64,000 nt of DNA from Streptomyces pacificus (GCF_011766325.1 NZ_BLLG01000019.1:53405-117404); one strand, 5' to 3'; counted from the stretch's first letter, positions 1 to 9,637 are shown. Numbers and translations are program-made. The notes: a model not told the origin generated them from the sequence alone.

Positions 1-1
1 G

Positions 2-724
2 CTCTGGGACGGCGAGAGCCCGGCGCCCTTCTCCCTGTTCGCCTACGGCGACGTGGACAAGGGCCACAACAAGGTCGCCATAGAGATCCCGGGCCTGCTG
101 TCCTTCCTGGCGAACGACGACTTCACGTCCCATGTGCCGGGTATCAACGACACCAACAAGGCGGAGCAGGAGAAGTACGGCCCGGGCGACTACCGGCCCA
201 ACATCCCGGTCACCTACTGGGGCTTCCGCTGGATGATCGGTTTCGGCATGGCGTCGTTCGCCGTCGGCCTGGCCGGGCTCTGGCTGACCCGGAAGAAGTT
301 CATGCTGCCGCCGGCGTCGAGGGCCGGCGAGGACGACGTACCCCATGTGGTGCTGTTCCGGAAGCCGCTCGGGCCGAGGCCCACCCGGCTGTACTGGCTC
401 ACGGCCGTCTGGACGCTCGGCTTCCCGTTGATCGCCAACTCCTGGGGCTGGATCTTCACGGAGATGGGGCGTCAGCCCTGGGTCGTGTACGGCGTCCTGC
501 GCACCCGGGATGCCGTCTCCCCCGGTGTCACCCAGGGCGAGGTGCTCACGTCGATGATCGTCTTCACGCTCATCTACGCGATCCTCGCCGTCATCGAGGT
601 CAAGCTGCTGGTCACGTACGTCAAGGCCGGGCCTCCCGAGCTCACCGAGGCCGACCTCAATCCACCCACCAAGATCGGCGGCGACGAGCGTGACGCCGAC
701 CGGCCGATGGCCTTCTCGTACTGA
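2..724 (+). CDS. cydA: Cytochrome bd oxidase subunit I, C-terminal part
   Basis: This is the last 240 or so residues of the quinol-oxidising subunit of cytochrome bd oxidase, an integral membrane terminal oxidase that reduces oxygen at low oxygen tension. The 5' half lies outside the window and the reading frame is open to its edge. Several membrane segments are visible (for example around positions 220-285, 400-450 and 550-625). The family's C-terminal motif G-R-Q-P-W, followed by V-x-G-x-L-R-T, is encoded near 467-510; the family is usually about 450-500 residues. cydB starts 23 nt downstream, so the two subunits are co-transcribed. Confidence 0.95.
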   Translation, partial: LWDGESPAPFSLFAYGDVDKGHNKVAIEIPGLLSFLANDDFTSHVPGINDTNKAEQEKYGPGDYRPNIPVTYWGFRWMIGFGMASFAVGLAGLWLTRKKFMLPPASRAGEDDVPHVVLFRKPLGPRPTRLYWLTAVWTLGFPLIANSWGWIFTEMGRQPWVVYGVLRTRDAVSPGVTQGEVLTSMIVFTLIYAILAVIEVKLLVTYVKAGPPELTEADLNPPTKIGGDERDADRPMAFSY

Positions 725-747
725 GACCGAGGACTGGGATCTGAGGC

Positions 748-1749
748 ATGGAACTCCACGACGTCTGGTTCGTACTCATCGCCGTCCTGTGGACCGGCTA
801 CTTCTTCCTGGAGGGCTTCGACTTCGGGGTGGGTGTCCTGACGAAGCTGCTCGCCCGCGACCGGGCCGAGAAGCGCGTCCTCATCAACACGATAGGCCCG
901 GTCTGGGACGGCAACGAGGTGTGGCTGCTGACGGCGGGCGGTGCGACGTTCGCCGCCTTTCCCGAGTGGTACGCCACGCTGTTCTCGGGCTTCTATCTGC
1001 CGCTGCTGCTCATCCTGGTCTGCCTGATCGTGCGCGGTGTCGCGTTCGAGTACCGGGCCAAGCGACCTGAGGAGCGCTGGCAGCGCAACTGGGAGCAGGC
1101 CATCTTCTGGACCTCGCTCATACCGGCGTTCCTGTGGGGCGTGGCCTTCGGGAACATCGTGCGCGGCGTGAAGATCGACCAGGAGATGGAGTACGTCGGC
1201 ACGTTCTGGGACCTGCTGAACCCGTACGCGATCCTGGGTGGTCTGGTGACCCTGGCGCTCTTCACCTTCCATGGCACGGTGTTCACGGCGCTGAAGACCG
1301 TCGGGGACATCAGGGAGCGGGCCAGAAGGCTCGCCCGGAGCCTCGGCGTGGTCACGGCCGTGCTGGCACTCGGCTTCCTGGGCTGGACGCAGGCCGAGAA
1401 GGGCGACGGCGCCAGCCTGGTAGCCGCGACCGTCGCGGTGGTGGCGCTGGTCGCCGCGCTCGGAGCGAACCGGGCAGGGCGCGAGGGCTGGGCGTTCGCC
1501 CTCTCGGGCGTCACGATCGTGGCGGCGGTGGCGATGCTGTTCCTGACCCTCTTCCCGAACGTGATGCCGTCGTCGCTCGACGAGGCGTGGAGCCTGACGG
1601 TGACCAACGCGTCCTCGAGCCCCTACACCCTGAAGATCATGACCTGGTGCGCCGGGATCGCGACGCCCATGGTGCTGCTGTACCAGGGCTGGACCTACTG
1701 GGTGTTCCGGAAGCGGATCGGCACGCAGCACATCGCCGACCCGCACTGA
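748..1749 (+). CDS. cydB: Cytochrome bd oxidase subunit II
   Basis: CydB pairs with CydA to form the two-subunit bd quinol oxidase. The 333-residue length is normal for the family. The N-terminal FFLEGFDFGVG segment and the WDGNEVWLLTAGGATFAAFP segment (about residues 52-71) are the classical CydB signatures, and eight to nine hydrophobic helices follow. It sits 23 nt after cydA and 42 nt before cydDC, so the oxidase and its assembly exporter form one operon. No internal oddities were seen. Confidence 0.96.
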   Translation: MELHDVWFVLIAVLWTGYFFLEGFDFGVGVLTKLLARDRAEKRVLINTIGPVWDGNEVWLLTAGGATFAAFPEWYATLFSGFYLPLLLILVCLIVRGVAFEYRAKRPEERWQRNWEQAIFWTSLIPAFLWGVAFGNIVRGVKIDQEMEYVGTFWDLLNPYAILGGLVTLALFTFHGTVFTALKTVGDIRERARRLARSLGVVTAVLALGFLGWTQAEKGDGASLVAATVAVVALVAALGANRAGREGWAFALSGVTIVAAVAMLFLTLFPNVMPSSLDEAWSLTVTNASSSPYTLKIMTWCAGIATPMVLLYQGWTYWVFRKRIGTQHIADPH

Positions 1750-1791
1750 GGCCGGAGCCCCATCGGGACCACCCGGTTCCTCGACCAAGGG

Positions 1792-4700
1792 ATGTTTCAC
1801 GTGAAACCCGTCGACCCGCGCCTGCTTCGGTACGCCCGGGCCACCCGCCTCTTCCTGGCGACCGTGGTAGCACTCGGCCTTGCCGGGGCTGCGCTGGTCG
1901 TGGCCCAGGCGATGCTGATCGCCGACGTGGTGGTCGGCGCCTTCCAGCGCGGTCTGGGCGCCGACGAACTGTGGACGCCGCTGGCGCTGCTGGCCGTCGT
2001 CGCCGCCGGGCGCGGGCTGGTGACCTGGCTCACCGAACTGGCCGCCCACCGGGCGAGTGCGGCGGTCAAGTCGGAGCTGCGCCGGCGGGTGCTGGAACGG
2101 GTCGGGGAGCTGGGGCCGGGGTGGCTGAGCGGACAGCGGAGTGGTTCCCTGGCCGCCCTCGCCACTCGCGGGGTGGACGCGCTCGACGACTACTTCGCCC
2201 GCTATCTGCCGCAGCTGGGGCTGGCGGTGGTCGTCCCGGTCGCGGTGCTGGCCCGGATCGTCACCGAGGACTGGGTCTCCGCGGCGGTGATCGTGGTCAC
2301 CCTGCCGCTGATCCCGATCTTCATGGTGCTGATCGGCTGGGCTACGGAAGCCCGGATGAACCGTCAGTGGACCCTGCTTTCCCGGCTGTCCGGACACTTT
2401 CTGGACGTGGTCGCCGGGCTGCCGACGCTCAAGGTGTTCGGCCGGGCGAAGGCCCAGGCCGAGGCGATTCGGAAGATCACCTCGGAGTACCGGCGGGCGA
2501 CGCTGAGGACCCTGAGGATCGCGTTCCTCTCGTCCTTCGCCCTGGAACTGCTGTCGACGCTCTCCGTGGCCCTGGTGGCGGTCGGCATCGGCATGCGGCT
2601 CGTGCACGGGGATCTGGATCTCCACACCGGGCTCGTCGTGCTCATTCTGGCCCCCGAGGCCTATCTGCCGCTGCGGCAGGTCGGGGCGCAGTACCACGCC
2701 GCCGCGGAGGGGCTGGCGGCGGCGGAGGAGATGTTCCGGGTGCTGGAGACCCCGGTCCGGGCCGGTGGCACGGCGCCGGCGCCCGGCGCCCGGGGACTGC
2801 GGCTGGAACTGGACTCCGTGACGGTGCGGCACGGGGGCCGGGCCGCACCCTCGCTGGACGCCGTGTCACTGACGGTGGAGCACGGTGAGACCGTCGCGCT
2901 GGTCGGCCCGAGCGGCGTCGGCAAGTCGACGCTGCTCGATGCCGTGCTGGGCTTCGTGGCACCGGACGAGGGCGCGGTCCGGGTGGGCGCCCCGGGGCAG
3001 GGGCCGGTGGACCTGACCTCCGTGGACCGGGCGGCCTGGCACCGGCAGATCGCCTGGGTACCGCAGCGGCCGTACCTCTTCGCGGGGACGGTCGCGGAGA
3101 ACGTACGGCTCGCCCGGCAGGACGCGGATGAGGCGGAGGTCCTGGCGGCACTCCGGGAGGCCGGTGCGGAGGACTTCACGGCCGCGCTGCCGCAGGGGGT
3201 GGACACGGTCCTCGGTGAGGACGGGGCAGGGCTGTCCGCGGGCCAGCGCCAGCGGATCGCGCTCGCCCGGGCCTTCCTCGCCGACCGGCCGCTGCTGCTG
3301 CTCGACGAGCCCACCGCGGCGCTGGACGGGGAGACCGAGGCGGGCATCGCGGACGCGGTACGGAGGCTGGCACGCGGCAGGACGGTACTGCTCGTCGTCC
3401 ACCGGCCCGCACTGCTGACCGTGGCCGACCGCGTGGTCGAACTGGGTTCGGCCCGGCAGGCTGACCACGGTGCGGAAACCCCCTGGCCCCCGGCCTCGCC
3501 CGACGGCGACGTCCGGGCTCCGGCCGCCATCCCGTCCGCCGAGCCCTCGCATGACCGAGCACCCTCGCATGACCGAGAGTGCTCCACGACCGGCTCCACG
3601 ACCGGCTCCACGACCAGCTCCACGACGGGTTCCACGACGGGTTCCACGACCGGTTCCACCAAGGGCTGCGTCACCGGTTCCGTGCACCGGACCTCCGCGG
3701 GGGCGACCGACCGGGCGGACGTGCGGGTGCTTGCGCGGGTGCGCGGGGCGGCCGGCGCGAACCGCGGCCGTCTGGTGACGGCGCTGCTGCTCGGGAGCCT
3801 GGCCCTGGGATCCGCCGTGGGCCTTATGGCGGTGTCGGGATGGCTGATCTCCCGGGCCTCGGAGCAGCCGCCGGTGCTCTATCTGATGGTGGCCGTCACG
3901 GCGACGCGGGCATTCGGGATCGGGCGGGCGGTGTTCCGCTACGCCGAGCGGCTCGTCTCCCACGACGCCGTGCTGAGGATGCTGGCCGAGTTGAGAGTGG
4001 GCGTGTACCGCCGGCTGGAGCGGATCGCGCCCGCCGGGCTGAGCCGCACCCGCCGGGGCGATCTGCTGTCCCGGCTCGTCGCCGACGTGGACGCACTCCA
4101 GGACTACTGGCTGCGCTGGCTGCTGCCGGCCGGCGCGGCTCTCGTCGTCGGGGCCGCATCGGTCGGCTTCACCATGTGGCTGCTGCCCGAGGCGGGAGCC
4201 GGTCTGGCGGTGGGACTGCTCGCGGCCGGGGTGGTCGTACCCCTGCTGAGCGGGGCGGTCGCACGGCGGTCCGAGCGGCGGCTCGCCCCGGCCCGCGGCG
4301 CGCTCGCCACCCAGGTCGTCGACCTGCTCAGGGGCGCCGCGGAACTGACCGTCACCGGGGCGCTCCCCCGGCGGACGGCGAAAGCACGGGAGGCCGACCG
4401 CACCCTGACGCGGATCGCCGCGCGTGCTGCCTCCGCCACTGCGCTCGGCGGGGGACTGTCGGCCGTGGCCTGCGGTCTCACCGTGGCCTTCGCGGCGTAC
4501 GCGGGCGTCGCCGCCGTGCACTCCGGCCGGATCGGGGGAGTCGAACTCGCCGTCGTCGTCCTCACACCGCTCGCCGCCTTCGAGGCCGTCATGGGACTGC
4601 CCTCGGCGGTGCGGTACCGGCAGCGGGCAAGGCGCAGTGCCCTGCGGGTCTTCGAGGTGCTCGACGCCCCGGTGCCGGTCAGCGAGCCCCCGCAACCCGT

Positions 4701-5493
4701 CCCCGCGCCCGCCTCCCCCTTCCCCCTGGAGGTCCGGGGGCTCACGGCTCGCCATGCCGGCGGGCGCCAGGACGCGCTCTCGGGGTTCGACCTGACGCTC
4801 ACCGCCGGCCGGCGCGTCGCCGTCGTCGGCGCCTCGGGCTCCGGCAAGACCACACTCGCCCAGGTTCTGCTGCGCTTCCTCGACCTCCGGGCCGGGACGT
4901 ACACGATCGGCGGGACGGATGCGACCGCGCTCGACGGGGACACCGTCCGCAGCCGCGTCGGACTCTGTGCCCAGGACGCCCATCTCTTCGACAGTTCGAT
5001 CAGGGAGAACCTGCGTCTGGCCCGGACCGGTGCCACCGAGGGGGAACTGCGCGCGGCCCTGGCCTCCGCCCGGCTGCTGGAGTGGGTCGACGGTCTCCCT
5101 GACGGGCTCGACACCCTCGTCGGTGAGCACGGTGCCCGGCTCTCCGGCGGTCAGCGCCAGCGTCTGGCGCTGGCCCGCGCACTGCTCGCCGACTTCCCCG
5201 TTCTGCTGCTCGACGAGCCTGCCGAGCATCTGGATCTCGCCACGGCCGACGCGCTGACAACGGACCTGCTTGCCGCGACCGAAGGACGTACGACGGTTCT
5301 GATCACCCATCGGCTCCGGGGCCTCGAGGCGGTCGACGAGGTGCTGGTGCTGGACGGGGGCTGCACCGTGCAGCGCGGGTCCTATGCGGAGCTGGCCGCG
5401 GCGGAGGGTCCGCTGCGCCTCATGCTGGAGCGGGAGCGTGCCGCCGACCTCCTCGGAGAGCGGTACAGGGGGCCCGCTCTCCCCACCGCGTAG
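1792..5493 (+). CDS. cydDC: CydDC fused ABC exporter for cytochrome bd assembly
   Basis: This 1233-residue protein joins two half-transporters that are separate CydD and CydC in enterobacteria. Each half has a six-helix membrane domain and an ABC ATPase domain. Walker A is GPSGVGKST near residue 373 and GASGSGKTT near 1013. The signatures are LSAGQRQR near 480 and LSGGQRQR near 1116. The family exports cysteine/glutathione and is needed for bd-oxidase assembly. The halves are joined by a low-complexity Ser/Thr/Gly linker (about residues 583-645) encoded by 12-bp repeats. The ATG at 1792 lies inside a parS site. An AAGGG at 1787-1791 is too close to it but is well spaced from the in-frame GTG at 1801, so translation may begin three codons later. 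Confidence 0.93.
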   Translation: MFHVKPVDPRLLRYARATRLFLATVVALGLAGAALVVAQAMLIADVVVGAFQRGLGADELWTPLALLAVVAAGRGLVTWLTELAAHRASAAVKSELRRRVLERVGELGPGWLSGQRSGSLAALATRGVDALDDYFARYLPQLGLAVVVPVAVLARIVTEDWVSAAVIVVTLPLIPIFMVLIGWATEARMNRQWTLLSRLSGHFLDVVAGLPTLKVFGRAKAQAEAIRKITSEYRRATLRTLRIAFLSSFALELLSTLSVALVAVGIGMRLVHGDLDLHTGLVVLILAPEAYLPLRQVGAQYHAAAEGLAAAEEMFRVLETPVRAGGTAPAPGARGLRLELDSVTVRHGGRAAPSLDAVSLTVEHGETVALVGPSGVGKSTLLDAVLGFVAPDEGAVRVGAPGQGPVDLTSVDRAAWHRQIAWVPQRPYLFAGTVAENVRLARQDADEAEVLAALREAGAEDFTAALPQGVDTVLGEDGAGLSAGQRQRIALARAFLADRPLLLLDEPTAALDGETEAGIADAVRRLARGRTVLLVVHRPALLTVADRVVELGSARQADHGAETPWPPASPDGDVRAPAAIPSAEPSHDRAPSHDRECSTTGSTTGSTTSSTTGSTTGSTTGSTKGCVTGSVHRTSAGATDRADVRVLARVRGAAGANRGRLVTALLLGSLALGSAVGLMAVSGWLISRASEQPPVLYLMVAVTATRAFGIGRAVFRYAERLVSHDAVLRMLAELRVGVYRRLERIAPAGLSRTRRGDLLSRLVADVDALQDYWLRWLLPAGAALVVGAASVGFTMWLLPEAGAGLAVGLLAAGVVVPLLSGAVARRSERRLAPARGALATQVVDLLRGAAELTVTGALPRRTAKAREADRTLTRIAARAASATALGGGLSAVACGLTVAFAAYAGVAAVHSGRIGGVELAVVVLTPLAAFEAVMGLPSAVRYRQRARRSALRVFEVLDAPVPVSEPPQPVPAPASPFPLEVRGLTARHAGGRQDALSGFDLTLTAGRRVAVVGASGSGKTTLAQVLLRFLDLRAGTYTIGGTDATALDGDTVRSRVGLCAQDAHLFDSSIRENLRLARTGATEGELRAALASARLLEWVDGLPDGLDTLVGEHGARLSGGQRQRLALARALLADFPVLLLDEPAEHLDLATADALTTDLLAATEGRTTVLITHRLRGLEAVDEVLVLDGGCTVQRGSYAELAAAEGPLRLMLERERAADLLGERYRGPALPTA
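1793..1808. other. parS centromere-like site (ParB binding site)
   Basis: TGTTTCACGTGAAACC matches the bacterial parS consensus TGTTTCACGTGAAACA at 15 of 16 bases, and the inner 14-bp palindrome GTTTCACGTGAAAC is perfect. It overlaps the start codon of cydDC: the gene begins M-F-H-V-K because of the site. In Streptomyces, ParB binds many such sites concentrated around oriC to segregate chromosomes during sporulation. A scan by eye found no second copy in the window. Confidence 0.9.
3583..3666 (+). repeat. 12-bp in-frame tandem repeat, 7 units, in cydDC linker
   Basis: Seven consecutive 12-bp units of the form TCCACGACCGGC encode Ser-Thr-Thr-Gly repeats between the CydD and CydC halves. Just upstream, an 18-bp unit containing CCTCGCATGACCGAG occurs twice (about 3545-3580). 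Unit length is a multiple of three, so changes in copy number would keep the frame. Confidence 0.9.
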
Positions 5494-5931
5494 GATCCGA
5501 GCGCCCTCAAGACCATGAGCGCCCGAGCAGCGCGGCCCCGGACTGCCGGTGCCCCCGGCGCCGAGACACCGCACGGCCCCCGGGTCGGCCGGAGTCGCCT
5601 TCGCCGGGCCCCCGGCCCCCGGCACGGCGGGGCGAGGCTGTGCGGGACGGCCCGAGATGGCCGAGGGCGGAACAAGGCGGCCCCAAGACGGCCCAGGACA
5701 CTCCAGGATTCACAAAACGGCACGAAGTCGCGGAGGAGGGAGGGCAGGCGCCCTGCGGTCGACGTTCCGTCAGAAGCCGGTGGCGGCCCCCGCCGAGCAG
5801 GGAGAGGCGGTGCTTCCCGGCCCGTTGCACGAGGGTCGTGTGGTGGGGGGAACCGCGCCGACTGGGCCGGATGGCCGTATGGATCAGGCGAAATGTGGCA
5901 AAGGCCCCATGGCGGATGTGACCATCCGGGC
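5494..5931. other. Intergenic stretch without a supported gene
   Basis: This gap lies between cydDC and the secreted peptidase gene. The peptidase frame stays open upstream through it, but that part lacks family homology and has no convincing ribosome site. I treat it as non-coding leader plus promoter. No strong hairpin with a T-run was found after cydDC. Confidence 0.5.
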
Positions 5932-6984
5932 ATGGGACACCGACAACGAGACTGCCACCGACGGCTGTTCAGGCCCTTGCTGGGGGCGCTGCTGGTCGCC
6001 TCCCCGCTGCTTCCCGCGCCCGCCGCATCCGCGAACGACGGCCCCGAAGTGAGCGTGCAGGTCGCCCAGCTGCTCGAAGAGGTGTCCAAGGCCACGGTCA
6101 CGTACCAGCGCGGGCTGCAGGCGTCGGTGGCCGAGCGAGCCCGGCTCGACCAGTTGCAGTGGCAGCTCGCCGACAGGCGGCGCGAGATGCGGAGGATGCA
6201 CGACAAGCTCGGTGCGGTAGCCAGGGCCCAGTACCGCAGCGGGGGGAACCTGGCACCCACCCTGGAGCTGATGTTCGCCTCCGACCCCGAGGAGCTGCTG
6301 CGCGGGCAGCGGCTCTACGCCAAGGCCACGGCGACGGTGAACCGGTTGCTGGAGGAGGCCGGGGAAGCCGAGCACCTGACATCCGTGGCGGAGGAGAAGG
6401 CCCGCGAGGCCTGGTACCGCCTGGATGCCCGGACGGCGGAGCTGGCGCAGATCAAACGGGGCATCGAGACCAAGCTCGACGCGGCGCGGTGGTCGCTGCA
6501 GGCGCAGGCGGACCGGAGCGCGGCTTCCGGGCAGTGCTCAGGTTCGGTCCCGCTGCCGCAGACGGACTTTCCGGAGGGCTCCGCCTGGGTGACGCCCGTG
6601 CAGCGCTACACGCTGTCGGCGGGCTTCGACAGCGCCGGAACCCGCTGGGCGAACCGCCACACCGGGCAGGACTTCGCCGTCGGGATCGGCAGCCCGGTGC
6701 GCTCGATCGGAGCCGGCCGGGTGGTGTCCGTCTCCTGCGGAGGAGGCTTCGGCATGCAGGTCGTCGTCCAGCACAACGACGGCTGGTACTCGCAGTACGC
6801 GCACCTCGCCTCGGTCACGGTGGACCAGGGCGACAGGGTCCGCACCGGGCAGTGGCTCGGCCAGGCCGGCACCACGGGCAACTCGACCGGTCCCCATCTC
6901 CACTTCGAGGTGCGGCTCACCCCGGACTTCGGCTCGGCGGTGGATCCGGTGAGCTGGCTGCGGAACCGGGGAGTCTGGCTCTGA
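5932..6984 (+). CDS. Secreted M23 (LytM) peptidoglycan endopeptidase
   Basis: This 350-residue secreted protein is probably a peptidoglycan hydrolase. The ATG at 5932 is followed by basic residues (GHRQRDCHRRLFRP) and a hydrophobic stretch ending in APAASA, a signal peptide. Residues about 45-195 form a charged coiled coil, as in FtsEX- or NlpC-associated amidase activators. The C-terminal zinc-peptidase domain has the HTGQDF motif, a central tyrosine- and histidine-containing segment ending in QYAHLA, and HLHFE near the end. These supply the usual metal ligands and suggest an active enzyme. An in-frame extension upstream is open but would bury the signal peptide. Confidence 0.88.
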   Translation: MGHRQRDCHRRLFRPLLGALLVASPLLPAPAASANDGPEVSVQVAQLLEEVSKATVTYQRGLQASVAERARLDQLQWQLADRRREMRRMHDKLGAVARAQYRSGGNLAPTLELMFASDPEELLRGQRLYAKATATVNRLLEEAGEAEHLTSVAEEKAREAWYRLDARTAELAQIKRGIETKLDAARWSLQAQADRSAASGQCSGSVPLPQTDFPEGSAWVTPVQRYTLSAGFDSAGTRWANRHTGQDFAVGIGSPVRSIGAGRVVSVSCGGGFGMQVVVQHNDGWYSQYAHLASVTVDQGDRVRTGQWLGQAGTTGNSTGPHLHFEVRLTPDFGSAVDPVSWLRNRGVWL

Positions 6985-7102
6985 CCGATCGACCTGTGAC
7001 CGATCGACCTGTGACCTGTGGCCCCTGAGCGGTGCGCCGCCGCTCCGTGACCCGCGGCACCGCTCACCGGCGCACCGCGGCGCCGGTACCGAGACCGTGA
7101 TC

Positions 7103-7969
7103 CTACGACCGCGGCCGGGATCCGTCTGCGGCCAGAATCCGCTCGATCACCACCGCGACACCGTCGTCGTTGTTCGCCAACGTCCGGCCGGACGCGGCGG
7201 CGACCACATCGGGATGGGCGTTGCCCATGGCGAACGAGGTGCCCGCCCAGGTGAGCATCTCCACGTCGTTCGGCATATCACCGAAGGCCACGACCTCGTC
7301 CGACGAGATACCGCGTTCCGCGCAGCACAGTGCGAGCGTCGAGGCCTTGGAGACTCCCGGCCCGCTCACCTCCAGCAGCGCGGTCGGGCTGGAGCGGGTG
7401 ATCGCGGCCAGTTCCCCTGCGGCCGTCCGCGCCACGGTGAGGAAACCGTCCGGTGTCAGCTCGTCGTGCTGGGCGAGCAGCTTCAGCACCGGGGCCGAGG
7501 ACCCCGGCCCGTCCTCGTGCAGCAGTTTCTCGGCGAGGGCGACCGTGGCGCCGGGATCGAGGTGGAACGGCGGGTAGCCGGGTTCGCAGTGGATTCCCGT
7601 GGTGGTCTCCACGGCGAACGAGGTGCCCGGAGCCGCGTCGCGCAGCCGCTGTACGACGTCGAGCGCGGTGCTCCGCTGCAGGGGGCGGACCTCCAGCAGC
7701 CTCCCGCCGGAGTGCAGATCGACCACCGCCGCGCCGTTGGCGCAGATCGCCAGCCCATGGCCGTGTACATGAGCGCTGACGACGTCCATCCAGCGCGCCG
7801 GGCGGCCCGTGACGAAGAAGACCTCGATCCCCGCTTCCTCCGCGGCGGCGAGTGCGGCCACGGTCCGCCCCGAGACGGACTTGTCGTCGTGCAGCAGGGT
7901 GCCGTCGAGGTCCGTGGCGATCAGCCGGACGGTCGGGGGAAGCGGCAGGGGGTCGGTAGCTGGGGTCAC
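7103..7969 (-). CDS. HAD-family (Cof-type) phosphatase
   Basis: This is a 288-residue cytoplasmic hydrolase of the Cof/YidA branch of the HAD superfamily; these usually dephosphorylate sugar phosphates or FMN-type substrates. Motif I is DLDGTLL near residue 20 with the nucleophile Asp. Motif II is FFVTGRP, and motif III/IV is FGDMPND near 230. The start is a GTG at 7969. On the minus strand a GAGAAT hexamer ends about 6-7 nt upstream with no Shine-Dalgarno, suggesting a leaderless transcript. A related HAD gene lies at 15844-16653. The substrate is unknown. Confidence 0.88.
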   Translation of the reverse strand: MTPATDPLPLPPTVRLIATDLDGTLLHDDKSVSGRTVAALAAAEEAGIEVFFVTGRPARWMDVVSAHVHGHGLAICANGAAVVDLHSGGRLLEVRPLQRSTALDVVQRLRDAAPGTSFAVETTTGIHCEPGYPPFHLDPGATVALAEKLLHEDGPGSSAPVLKLLAQHDELTPDGFLTVARTAAGELAAITRSSPTALLEVSGPGVSKASTLALCCAERGISSDEVVAFGDMPNDVEMLTWAGTSFAMGNAHPDVVAAASGRTLANNDDGVAVVIERILAADGSRPRS

Positions 7970-8207
7970 CTACGCATTCTCCCGCACCCCCTGCACGACC
8001 GTGCGCGGGGTCGCACATCTGAGTGGTTCCTCGAGGCGCCGACCAGGCCCCGAGCGGGTCCCGAGCGGGTCCTCGACTGGGCCCGTGCCTCTGCTGCCCG
8101 ACGGCACCCGGCCCGCCGAGCACCTCCCCCGGCCACGAAGGCGTGGTTCCGGATCCGCTCGGCCGGCACCTGCATGGCGGTGGGAAGCCCGCGTTATCGT
8201 CGGGGGC

Positions 8208-9101
8208 ATGCGTCTGAGCACCGTGATCCTCCCCATCCACCGGTGGGCCGAAGGACAGAAGAACTGGCGACGGGCCGAAGAACTCGGGTTCCACGCCGCG
8301 TACACCTATGACCATCTGTCCTGGCGGACCTTTCGCGACGGGCCGTGGTTCGGCGCGGTGCCGACCCTCACGGCGGCAGCGGCCGTCACCGACAGGATGC
8401 GCCTGGGCACCCTGGTCACCTCGCCCAACTTCCGGCATCCGGTCACCCTCGCCAAGGAACTGATCACCCTCGACGACATCTCAGGGGGCCGCGTCACGTT
8501 GGGCATCGGATCCGGTGGCAACGGATTCGACGCCACCGCGCTCGGGCAGCAGGCGTGGACTCCGCGGGAGCGGGCCGACCGGTTCGGCGAGTTCCTTCCC
8601 CTGCTGGACCGGCTGCTCACCGAGGGCGCGGTGAGCCACACCGGCACCCACTACTCGGCGGGGGAGGCCCGGAACATACCCGGCTGCGTCCAGCGCCCCC
8701 GGCTGCCGTTCGCGGTGGCCGCGACCGGCCCGCGCGGACTCGGACTGGCCGCCCGCCACGGCCAGGCGTGGGTGACCACCGGTGATCCGAAGCTGTTCGA
8801 GAAGGGCACCCCTCAGCAGTCGGTGCAGGCCCTTCGCGGCCAGATGGAGAGGCTCGGCATGGCGTGCGCGGACATCGGCCGGAGCGTCGCCGAACTCGAC
8901 AAGATCCTGCTCACCGGCTTCACTCCGGACCGCGGCACCCCGCTGGAATCCGTGGACGCCTTCGTGGACTTCGCCGGGCGCCACCAGGAGCTGGGCTTCA
9001 CCGAGATCGCTGTCCACTGGCCGATCCCCGACTCCGACTTCGCCGCCGACCAGGCCGTCTTCGAGCAGATAGCCACCGAGGCCTCCGGTCAACTCGCCTG
9101 A
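8208..9101 (+). CDS. LLM-class F420-dependent oxidoreductase
   Basis: This is a 297-residue luciferase-like monooxygenase-fold protein of the kind that uses coenzyme F420 in actinobacteria. It starts MRLSTVILP. The motifs TYDHLSW near residue 35, GTLVTSPNFRHP, and GIGSGGNGFDA near 100 are typical of the TIM-barrel family and its flavin/F420 site. ATG 8208 was chosen because homology starts there and the upstream in-frame extension is Pro/Arg-rich shadow sequence. An inverted fragment resembling its first third lies downstream at about 9240-9455. The substrate is unknown. Confidence 0.88.
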   Translation: MRLSTVILPIHRWAEGQKNWRRAEELGFHAAYTYDHLSWRTFRDGPWFGAVPTLTAAAAVTDRMRLGTLVTSPNFRHPVTLAKELITLDDISGGRVTLGIGSGGNGFDATALGQQAWTPRERADRFGEFLPLLDRLLTEGAVSHTGTHYSAGEARNIPGCVQRPRLPFAVAATGPRGLGLAARHGQAWVTTGDPKLFEKGTPQQSVQALRGQMERLGMACADIGRSVAELDKILLTGFTPDRGTPLESVDAFVDFAGRHQELGFTEIAVHWPIPDSDFAADQAVFEQIATEASGQLA

Positions 9102-9239
9102 TCGGATGCTTCCACCGGTGACGCCGCGGTGGGAGGCATCGGGGCCGCAAGAACGGCGACGTGCCTGGCGCGGAGCGCACGCCAGGCACGTTCGTCGTCG
9201 AAAGCCCGGGGTCGGATCGGGACGGACGGACGGACGAGG

Positions 9240-9455
9240 ACGGGCCGAGATGCCGGCGTCGCCCGGTCGCATCCTGATCGGTGAGGTCCGCTGCCGCCGT
9301 GCGGGTCGGTACCGTGCCGAACCACGGCCCCTCGCGAGAGTTCCGCCGGGGCAGCCGGGCATGGGCGCACACGGCGTGGAGTGCGGACGCCTCTCCCTGG
9401 CCCGCTCATCTGCCGCACGGCCGCCGAAGGCGGCACGGCTGGATCACGGTGCCCG
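9240..9455 (-). pseudogene. Inverted relic of a second LLM oxidoreductase gene
   Basis: Read on the minus strand, this stretch aligns with the 5' third of the LLM gene at 8208-9101. GCACCGTGATCC (9452 to 9441) matches the start region. TCCACGCCGTGTGCG, GCGAGGGGCCGTGGTTCGG and CACGGCGGCAGCGGA match the codons for FHAAYTYD and DGPWFGAVPTLTAAA. The reading frame is broken, and similarity fades below about 9240. It lies in the 575-bp gap 9102-9676, which holds no intact gene. Confidence 0.65.
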
Positions 9456-9637
9456 GGCGCAGGCCCACGGCTCGCAGCCCCGGGGCTGACGCACGGGTGC
9501 GCCCGGCTTTCGGGACTCGCGGCCGTGGCCGCGCCGGTCCTGTCCAGGAGCGCTGTGACGACGGGGCGGACGACGACGCCCGGCGGGGCCCATCCGGGCC
9601 GCCGCCCCTCGTCCGGGTGAAAAGGCGCCTGAATGTT

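Noticed and set aside
574..2832. 752-residue open frame on the minus strand across cydB and cydDC
   Set aside because: Shadow frame of GC-rich coding DNA; Arg/Gln/His-rich composition, no homology, and antisense to well-supported genes.
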